Of a DNA stretch of 6,052 bases, positions 1 to 4,045 are shown piece after piece. Each line of letters starts with the position of its first letter. Positions within the stretch are counted from its first letter, which is position 1. The notes under the pieces were generated by a model. The model did no database searches and had not been told where the DNA came from. It was given only the letters and a program-made list of their open reading frames with translations. The position numbers were made by a program, and so were the translations under genes. Where the stretch lies: positions 1-6,052 of the forward strand of contig SFHI01000104.1 of the NCBI GenBank assembly GCA_004555705.1, in the 5' to 3' direction. This DNA is from Clostridiales bacterium. GTDB taxonomy: Bacteria; Bacillota; Clostridia; Oscillospirales; Oscillospiraceae.

Positions 1-542
1 TAGCTTCCGTCGATGGCGTAGGCGTAATGCACCGGCAGCGTTTTCACGAAAGCCAGCACCTCCCCGGCGCTTTTCCCAGCAATCCGGAAATCCAGGGCCT
101 TCCCCGCCAGGTGATAGCTGTTCCACACGCCGCCAACCTCTTTGTTGTGCTCCTGGCACCGGACGCCGCTGGATGGCAGGGCGGGAGCGCCGAAATGCTC
201 CCGCACCCGATCCGCCAGCCGTACAAGGCTTTCCGCAGGCTCCGCCGGGAAGCCCCCGCACCTCCCGCAGGGGCATCGGAACTCCGCCCGGGTGAAGTAC
301 CGGATTTCCTGCCACCAGTCCGGGGCGTCCTCCGGTTCCCTCTCCGCGGGCGGCTCCCCGGACGCGATGACCTCCAGAATCCGCTTTTCCGTCTCCGGCC
401 CGAACACCCCGTCCTGTTCCAGACCATACCCCGCCTGGAAGGCCAGGGTTGCCTCCCGGGACAGCCGTCCCCAGATTCCGTCGGGAACCCCGGTGTAATA
501 GCCCAGATACCCCAGCAGATGCTGTTTCTGTTTGTCCGTCAC
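1..542 (-). CDS. Phage endolysin: peptidoglycan-binding domain plus M15 peptidase (3' end outside window)
   Basis: A cell-wall hydrolase expected to cut the peptide part of peptidoglycan at the end of phage growth. 180 residues are visible. Residues 8-60 form a PG_binding_1-type helical domain with its usual pair of turns (PDGIWG at 20-25 and DGVFG at 44-48). A Pro/Glu-rich linker (62-75) follows. From residue 81 the M15_3-type peptidase begins: a CPCGRC cluster (90-95), then SGVRCQEHN (125-133) and SYHLAGKALDF (142-152). H144 and D151 fit the His-x6-Asp zinc pair of the family. The third zinc ligand, normally shortly after the 'IDGS' seen at 177-180, lies beyond the window. The start is GTG at 542, overlapping the stop of the preceding gene by 4 bases (GTGA), with GGGGTGG 4 bases upstream. 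Carboxypeptidase versus endopeptidase specificity cannot be decided here. Confidence 0.92.
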   Translation of the reverse strand, partial: MTDKQKQHLLGYLGYYTGVPDGIWGRLSREATLAFQAGYGLEQDGVFGPETEKRILEVIASGEPPAEREPEDAPDWWQEIRYFTRAEFRCPCGRCGGFPAEPAESLVRLADRVREHFGAPALPSSGVRCQEHNKEVGGVWNSYHLAGKALDFRIAGKSAGEVLAFVKTLPVHYAYAIDGS

Positions 543-718
543 AGAACCACCCCATACTTTTCCAGCACAGCGAGGACATCCTCGCTGAGCACCTTTTTCA
601 GCTGTCCGGGAGGAAGCTGGGCCATGGCGGTCACAATCACATCCAGGTCATCGGATTTGACCTTCTGGCCGTCAAGAACTGCCTTTCGCTTTTTCGCTCC
701 GTTTACCCACTTATTCAT
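539..718 (-). CDS. Small conserved-type phage protein, 59 aa, function unknown
   Basis: I do not recognise a function. The protein begins MNKWVNGAKKRKAVLDG, strongly basic, and continues into an acidic and amphipathic helical half ending EDVLAVLEKYGVVL. No membrane segment is visible, so it is not a convincing holin although it sits where a holin often lies, just before the endolysin. The start ATG at 718 is preceded by GGAGGTG at 7 bases, which lies inside the end of the upstream gene. It overlaps that gene by 8 bases and the endolysin start by 4 bases, so translation is probably coupled through all three. It could be a lysis accessory or a baseplate-associated protein; nothing in the sequence decides. 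Confidence 0.75.
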   Translation of the reverse strand: MNKWVNGAKKRKAVLDGQKVKSDDLDVIVTAMAQLPPGQLKKVLSEDVLAVLEKYGVVL

Positions 719-824
719 CCGGCGTCACCTCCAGAATGGCGAGAGCATCGGTCATGTCCCGGCCCTCCGCCTGCATCCGGGCAATTTTGTCCAGAATCCG
801 CTGCTTGCGCTCTTCAATTGTCAT
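711..824 (-). CDS. Very small phage protein, 37 aa, function unknown
   Basis: A 37-residue charged helical peptide beginning MTIEERKQRILDKIARMQ and ending ILEVTPDE. Short MTIEE-type peptides of this size, directly after tail-fibre genes, are a familiar feature of Firmicutes prophages (compare the XkdX-like slot), but similarity to XkdX itself is not evident. ATG at 824 begins two bases after the upstream stop. A GGGGGTG stretch 5 bases before the ATG can serve as ribosome binding site. Its penultimate codons GAG GTG form the binding site of the next gene, which argues that this reading frame is real. No signal peptide or membrane span. Confidence 0.7.
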   Translation of the reverse strand: MTIEERKQRILDKIARMQAEGRDMTDALAILEVTPDE

Positions 825-826
825 GA

Positions 827-1123
827 CTACACCCCCAAAGCCGCTTCGATCTCCGACAGAGCCTGCTCATACTGCCGCAGCAGCTCCCGCTCGTATTCCC
901 GCTGCTGCTTGTCCAGCTCCGGCCAGGGTCTCCAGGGGGCCGCCATCTCCCCCCGGAAAACCGTACCGTCCTCCCGGGTCCAGCTCTGTCCTTCGGGCAC
1001 GAACCTGAACCCCTCGATGTAGGCATCACACTTCCCGTCGAAGAAATCCGTCTCCACGGGGACACAAGTGCCGTCATCGGTCAGATGGCATTTAAAATCG
1101 GAATCAATATAAATCGTTTTCAT
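827..1123 (-). CDS. Small conserved phage protein of tail-fibre regions, 98 aa
   Basis: Starts MKTIYIDSDFKCH, with the internal stretches ETDFFDGKCDAYIEGFRFVP and SWTREDGTVFRGEM, then a charged C-terminal helix (about 68-95). I recognise this as a small protein recurring beside tail-fibre genes in prophages of gut Clostridia. Its function is not established to my knowledge. The N-terminal two thirds look beta-rich, with aromatic residues and two Cys, and the tail looks coiled-coil-like, which would suit a fibre chaperone or assembly factor; that role is inference. ATG at 1123 has GAGGTGG seven bases upstream. The 5' third is more AT-rich than neighbouring structural genes, matching the fibre fragment just upstream, so the two may have arrived together. 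Confidence 0.85.
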   Translation of the reverse strand: MKTIYIDSDFKCHLTDDGTCVPVETDFFDGKCDAYIEGFRFVPEGQSWTREDGTVFRGEMAAPWRPWPELDKQQREYERELLRQYEQALSEIEAALGV

Positions 1124-1132
1124 TTTGCCACC

Positions 1133-1504
1133 TCATTCCAACAACTCAATTTTGCTGATACTGCAACTACCGCCATAACTGCCGCTTGAATTATAGGCAT
1201 ACACGGCAACAATATAGTTACCGGTAAGTGTAGATATATCGAGAGATATTGTTCCTGTAGTGTTCTTATCGCTTCTCTTCTCCGCAACAACGGTTCCATC
1301 GGTGTTCAATATCCGTGCGTAGAAATACCCGGAAAACGTTCCATCTCCGCCCAAGTAGCTACAAGTAACGTTAAGGGTGTTGTTGTGTGTGATATCTATA
1401 ACGGACGTTGTTTTGATATATGCACTTCCACCTTTTCCGAGTGTGGCATTCAAAACCGAGGTTTGCTCAGAAAAACCCGTTAAGGTTAGCGGAACGTTCT
1501 TCAC
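1133..1504 (-). CDS. C-terminal receptor-binding-type domain of a split tail-fibre gene
   Basis: A 123-codon frame that can start at GTG 1504, but no ribosome binding site precedes it. The same frame stays open back to 1567, reading ...YYIAIYDSG in front of the GTG, so it is best read as the distal part of the fibre gene starting at 1790. It is Ser/Thr/Gly/Asn-rich, beta-sandwich-like, with few charges, and ends SCSISKIELLE. A terminal 'SK-I/V-xLE' after a Ser-rich strand is familiar from carbohydrate-binding fibre tips in Clostridia prophages. GC is about 40% in two lines counted by hand, against about 68% in a line of the adjacent fibre gene, suggesting a foreign tip. If one base were lost in the upstream frame, the joined product would be 218 aa. 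Reinitiation 7 bases after the upstream stop is the alternative way it could be translated. Confidence 0.7.
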   Translation of the reverse strand: MKNVPLTLTGFSEQTSVLNATLGKGGSAYIKTTSVIDITHNNTLNVTCSYLGGDGTFSGYFYARILNTDGTVVAEKRSDKNTTGTISLDISTLTGNYIVAVYAYNSSGSYGGSCSISKIELLE

Positions 1505-1511
1505 GCCACTA

Positions 1512-1790
1512 TCATAGATAGCGATATAATAGGATACATTGCTGGAAGCAGTACAGCCCGCCCTTTTTCAGCGCGTTGAATGGAGCGGGGGAGGCCGTCC
1601 CAAGCACGATCCATACCAGCCCCTCGATGGGGTTCTCCGGCTCCTCCGGGGAGAACACCCAGCCGGAGATATCCGTTTCCGTATTCACCCAGATGGTATG
1701 CTCCCCCGGGTTTTCCGGCTGCTCCGTTCCGCCCACGACCTTGAAATTCAGGGCCGCACCGGCGGCTCCGTGCCTGAAGCCTTTGCTCAT
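1512..1790 (-). CDS. N-terminal part of a split tail-fibre protein, 92 aa
   Basis: Starts MSKGFRHGAAGAALNFKVVG and contains the stretch HTIWVNTETDISGWVFSPEEP and then APFNALKKGGL. This is a recognisable fibre-adapter domain of prophages in gut Clostridia, where it normally continues into a longer receptor-binding part. Here, after NALKKGGL, the frame reads a Cys-rich tail (YCFQQCILLYRYL) unlike the family and stops at 1512. The next frame, open from 1567, carries a plausible fibre tip, so the gene is probably broken by a 1-base loss or by an out-of-frame recombination. ATG at 1790 directly abuts the stop of the preceding gene. Its GGAGGTG site is 9 bases upstream, inside that gene's last codons. 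Confidence 0.85.
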   Translation of the reverse strand: MSKGFRHGAAGAALNFKVVGGTEQPENPGEHTIWVNTETDISGWVFSPEEPENPIEGLVWIVLGTASPAPFNALKKGGLYCFQQCILLYRYL

Positions 1791-2333
1791 CTACCGGTTC
1801 ACCTCCAATTGAATGGTGAGGTCCACTTCCGGGGCCTCTTCGAAGCAGGTAAAGGTCACGCTTCCCGCCCCGGTGTCCAGATCGTCCACCAGCGCGAACC
1901 CATCTTTCTGAAGCCCCTTTTCCTCCGCCGTGCCGGAGTACACTACTCCATAGTGGGGCGTGTCCGTTTCCAACATACCGGGAGCCGCCACGGTCTGGGT
2001 ATAGGCAGCCCCGTTCCCGGCCCAGGATGCCGCCGGAAGGGATACGGTGGCCAGAAAACGCTTCCCGTCCACATAGGCCTTGGTGGCCCCATCCCCGGCA
2101 TCCGTTGGCGTCCCCAGCCCCCTCACCCTGTTCCCGCCCATGTCGATGGGACCGGTCATGATTCCGCCCGCCTTGGGCAAAGCCCTTCCCGCCAGGGTCT
2201 TTCCCTCCTGGGCAAGGGTTCTGACGGCCTCCACATCGGGCTTATTGCGGATGTAATCCACCCGGTTCGGGTCCGTCTGGGCCCAGTCCGCTCCCGGACC
2301 GGGCAGACCCGCCGCCGCGCCCATAATACTCAT
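1791..2333 (-). CDS. Phage tail-fibre protein with collar motif, 180 aa
   Basis: A tail appendage protein. The N-terminus holds DWAQTDPNRVDYIRNKP (16-32), a common start of Firmicutes phage fibres. Residues 54-91 hold the collar repeat with MTGPIDMGGNRVRGLGTPTD and AYVDGKR, typical of trimeric fibres. Residues 93-180 are a beta-rich domain (VSLPAASWAG..YTQTVAAPGM..GSVTFTCFEEAP) found as the tail of many Clostridia fibre proteins. ATG at 2333 is chosen over an in-frame codon 51 bases upstream because GGAGGTG sits 5 bases before it. The upstream extension would overlap the previous gene deeply and reads like noise. It overlaps that gene by 4 bases (ATGA). At 180 aa it is short for a receptor-binding fibre and may act as a connector for the second fibre gene. 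Confidence 0.92.
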   Translation of the reverse strand: MSIMGAAAGLPGPGADWAQTDPNRVDYIRNKPDVEAVRTLAQEGKTLAGRALPKAGGIMTGPIDMGGNRVRGLGTPTDAGDGATKAYVDGKRFLATVSLPAASWAGNGAAYTQTVAAPGMLETDTPHYGVVYSGTAEEKGLQKDGFALVDDLDTGAGSVTFTCFEEAPEVDLTIQLEVNR

Positions 2334-2662
2334 TTCTGCACCTCCGTTACCGTGGCCTGGAGGGTCAGCGCCTCCCTGGGGCAAGCCCCGAAGGCATAGA
2401 CCGTCACCTGGCCCCCGTCATTTTCCGCTGCCAGGCCCATGCCCGCCAGCCGCATTTCTTCCAGCAGCTCCGCCCCGGGCTGAAGGTCCACCCGGCTGGC
2501 CGCGGTGATGCCCGGAACCGTTACCGCCTGGGAAAAGGGGCTCACGGCCCCCTTCCAGCCGTCGGCGGGCAGCTGCACCTCCACCGCCCGGATGGCCACG
2601 CTGCCGAAGGGCCCCTTCAGCTGCACCTGCAGGCTGTCCGCCGAACCGTAAAAAATAGCCAA
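2330..2662 (-). CDS. Free-standing tail-fibre domain protein, 110 aa (TTG start)
   Basis: Residues about 25-110 match the C-terminal domain of the following fibre gene by pattern: VQLPADGWKG then a PFSQAVTVPGI strand here, against VSLPAASWAG then AAYTQTVAAPGM there. Near the end, GGQVTVYAFGACP here matches AGSVTFTCFEEAP there. It is therefore a paralogous single-domain copy, probably part of the tail tip or a fibre attachment layer. The start is TTG at 2662, directly after the upstream stop. It is supported by AAGGAGGTG six bases upstream and by the absence of any ATG before the conserved region. It ends TVTEVQK, whose GAGGTG is the next gene's ribosome binding site. No membrane or signal segment. 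Confidence 0.88.
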   Translation of the reverse strand: MAIFYGSADSLQVQLKGPFGSVAIRAVEVQLPADGWKGAVSPFSQAVTVPGITAASRVDLQPGAELLEEMRLAGMGLAAENDGGQVTVYAFGACPREALTLQATVTEVQK

Positions 2663-2968
2663 CTACAGCACCTCCTTGCTGATACTCTCCTCCACGGTGG
2701 TTCCATAGAGCTCCGTGCCCTCCGCCACGCCGTTGGCCCAGACCACACGCACCTGGGCCCGCAGCGTCCCGGGGGGAAGGCCGAAGCTCTCCCCCTGGCT
2801 CAGGGGGAAGAGCCACACCCCGCCGCTGCAGGTCAGCTCCCCCGCACCGTAGGTTTTCCGCAGCCGCCCCAGGGTGATCTCCACCTCCCGCACGTCCGCC
2901 GGCTCCACCGGCGTCCCCGCGTTGTTGCAGATGGCGATCCCCAGATTGCAGCCGTCTCCCTGCATCAT
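2663..2968 (-). CDS. Small beta-rich phage tail/baseplate protein, 101 aa
   Basis: First gene after the 3023-3201 repeat element. The sequence alternates short polar and hydrophobic strands (VREVEITLGRLRKTYGAGEL, VWLFPLSQGESFGLPPGTL, AQVRVVWANG), suggesting an immunoglobulin-like or beta-sandwich fold. Small proteins with ITLGRLRKTY/WLFPLSQ-like strands precede fibre genes in prophages of gut Clostridia. A comparison with the N-terminal domain of baseplate upper proteins is suggestive only. ATG at 2968 has AAAGGAGGG upstream (GGAGG 9 bases away); a second ATG follows at once. Its last codons (KEVL) supply the binding site for the TTG-starting gene downstream, so the two are translationally coupled. 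Confidence 0.82.
   Translation of the reverse strand: MMQGDGCNLGIAICNNAGTPVEPADVREVEITLGRLRKTYGAGELTCSGGVWLFPLSQGESFGLPPGTLRAQVRVVWANGVAEGTELYGTTVEESISKEVL
2669..2677 (-). promoter_or_regulatory. Ribosome binding site inside KEVL codons, deciding a TTG start
   Basis: AAGGAGGTG encodes Lys-Glu-Val at the end of the 101-aa gene and lies 6 bases before TTG 2662. This is the main support for a TTG start, since stop TAG and TTG directly abut. Confidence 0.75.
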
Positions 2969-2977
2969 TTTTTCATC

Positions 2978-2985
2978 CCTCCTTT
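2978..2985 (-). promoter_or_regulatory. Ribosome binding site of the 101-aa gene
   Basis: AAAGGAGG on the minus strand, 9 bases from ATG 2968. It lies in the short non-repeat segment left of the 3023-3201 element and decides the first of two adjacent ATG codons. It shows that translation of the adhesion module can start independently of the block upstream. Confidence 0.7.
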
Positions 2986-3022
2986 GATTTTGTCATACGG
3001 CAGTGCTTGCCGCTTTGCCGGA

Positions 3023-3201
3023 AGTGGACAGTTGACAGTGGAAAGTGGACAGTTGTGGTATCCCCTTCGGGGATGATAATGAAATAATAATGTCAGAAAA
3101 CGCAGGATTTATCCGAAAATATAGCGATATCCAAATTAACTATTTCAAATTGTCCCGAAGGGACTCCTTAACTGTCCACTGTCAACTGTCCACTGTCCAC
3201 T
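3023..3201. repeat. Inverted-repeat element A with 7-bp tandem units (AGTGGAC type)
   Basis: The left arm (3023-3054) reads as units AGTGGAC, AGTTGAC, AGTGGAA, AGTGGAC and a half unit AGTT. The right arm (3170-3201) is its reverse complement in the same 7-bp rhythm. The two 32-base arms match at 29 of 32 positions. Between them lie 115 AT-rich bases with two small hairpins: ATCCCC/GGGGAT with loop TTC at 3060-3074 and GTCCC/GGGAC with loop GAA at 3152-3164. The element lies between the 230-aa and 101-aa genes and ends 15 bases after the stop of the former. It codes for nothing convincing. It resembles a non-autonomous mobile or structural repeat; a diverged second copy is at 5825-5956. No transposase and no T-run typical of a terminator is seen. 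Confidence 0.9.
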
Positions 3202-3216
3202 CGGGCTCCGTCCGCT

Positions 3217-3909
3217 CTACTTGCGCAGCGCCGCGGCCTGGGCGGCGGTCATGCCGGCCTGCTCCAGCTCCTCGGCGGTGGGGGTGTAGCCCTTCTTGAT
3301 CAGCTCCGCCAGACGGGTATAGGCGTCGCCCATCATCTTGTACCCGTCCAGATAGCTCTGGTAGCCCCGCTGGTAGGCCTGGTCCGCCTGGGACTGGAGG
3401 AAGCTCAGGTCCTTGCGGTAGCTGTCCAGAGCGTCCTTGTGCCGGTCATACTCCTGCTCCCCCTGCTCCAGAGTCCGCCGGTACCGATCCTCCAGGTCGC
3501 TGCCCTCCTGCCGGTAGCGTTCCAGGGCCTGGCTGTACAGCTCCGGAATGGCATCGTTCAGCTTGCCCAGGTAGCTTTCGTAGGCCTGCTGCCCCGCGGT
3601 CTGGGCGTAGGAATTGGCGTAGCCCCCGGTCATGGCCTGGGCCCGGCCCATGGTGTCCTCCATGGCCCGGCTCCCCAGGGCCGTGTACTGGTCCCGGTAC
3701 TGCCGGTACAGGGCGTCGGCGTCGATGTCGTAGCGAAAGGCCTCCCGGTTCTGGAGCCGGTCGTAGAGGCTCTTTGCCTGGGCGTCATATTGGCCCTGGT
3801 AGGCAGGCTTCTGCAGCCGGGCCGATTCCAGGGCCTCCAGCGCCTTCTGATACTCCTGGTCCTCCTGGGGCTCATAGCTCCAGCGGTAGCGCTGCTTTGT
3901 GTCAGCCAT
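3217..3909 (-). CDS. Tyr/Gln-rich helical phage structural protein, 230 aa (possible ejection protein)
   Basis: An almost entirely helical, highly charged protein rich in Tyr, Gln, Ala and Arg, with no membrane segment or Cys. The best conserved-looking part is residues 57-131: FRYDIDADALYRQYRDQY, then GRAQAMTGGYANSYAQ, then AYESYLGKLNDAIPELYSQA. I recognise this pattern from phage-like loci of gut Clostridia, where it lies beside structural genes. Residues 125-205 look coiled-coil. The C-terminus (KKGYTPTAEELEQAGM) recalls a short repeat motif in related proteins. Position between a nozzle-like protein and the fibre genes, plus helical composition, would suit an internal or ejection protein of a short-tailed phage; this is inference. 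ATG at 3909 is preceded by GGGGGAG and overlaps the 47-aa gene by 8 bases. Confidence 0.85.
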   Translation of the reverse strand: MADTKQRYRWSYEPQEDQEYQKALEALESARLQKPAYQGQYDAQAKSLYDRLQNREAFRYDIDADALYRQYRDQYTALGSRAMEDTMGRAQAMTGGYANSYAQTAGQQAYESYLGKLNDAIPELYSQALERYRQEGSDLEDRYRRTLEQGEQEYDRHKDALDSYRKDLSFLQSQADQAYQRGYQSYLDGYKMMGDAYTRLAELIKKGYTPTAEELEQAGMTAAQAAALRK

Positions 3910-4045
3910 GGTTCTCCCCCTTCTCCAGCCGGGTCAGAATGTAGTTGAGCTGGTCCGCCAGCTGGTACAGATAGTTTTTGATCTCCCTGAGCTGCTGTTT
4001 GCTGTCCGAGCCGGTGATGCTGGGATAGCGGATGGGTTCGGTCAT
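3902..4045 (-). CDS. Small coiled-coil phage protein, 47 aa
   Basis: Begins MTEPIRYPSITGSDSKQQLR and continues as one amphipathic helix (EIKNYLYQLADQLNYILTRLEKG). The 'YP-I-G-S then L-EIK-YL-QLADQLN-L' layout is familiar from short proteins, and from N-terminal modules of longer tail proteins, in Clostridia prophages. Here it stands alone. The leucine/isoleucine spacing favours oligomerisation, so an adaptor or scaffold role between the flanking structural proteins is plausible but inferred. Its start ATG shares one base with the stop of the 567-aa gene (TGATG). It overlaps the 230-aa gene by 8 bases, so the three are very likely translated as a coupled unit. AGGAAGTG lies upstream as a modest ribosome binding site. 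Confidence 0.82.
   Translation of the reverse strand: MTEPIRYPSITGSDSKQQLREIKNYLYQLADQLNYILTRLEKGENHG

Noticed and set aside
27..1022. 331-codon open frame on the plus strand
   Set aside because: It crosses four coupled minus-strand genes in antisense, is Pro/Arg/Ser-rich without motifs, and competes with an endolysin whose domains are clear.
1133..1504. Variable region of a diversity-generating retroelement at the fibre tip
   Set aside because: No reverse transcriptase, template repeat or adenine-biased near-copy is visible in the window, and AT-richness alone is better explained by transfer.
1560..1566. Slippery heptamer A AAG GGC in the fibre gene, suggesting programmed -1 frameshifting
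   Set aside because: The heptamer is in the right phase, but a -1 shift leads to a stop after 19 codons (1501-1503). The downstream domain needs a +1 change.
2418..2816. 132-codon Gly/Arg-rich minus-strand frame
   Set aside because: It is an alternative frame across the 101-aa and 110-aa genes, which have strong ribosome binding sites and recognisable strands.
3152..3164. Intrinsic terminator after the 230-aa gene
   Set aside because: On the minus strand the hairpin is followed by AATTTG, not a run of T, and the stem is only 5 bp. The large arms also lack a T-run.
3023..3201. CRISPR-like array from the regular short repeats
   Set aside because: Units are 7 bp and directly abutting with no spacers, and they occur as inverted arms rather than direct repeats with unique inserts.
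3045..3299. 84-codon plus-strand frame over element A
   Set aside because: Half is repeat translation (LTVHCQLSTVHS) and half is antisense to the 230-aa gene; no binding site.
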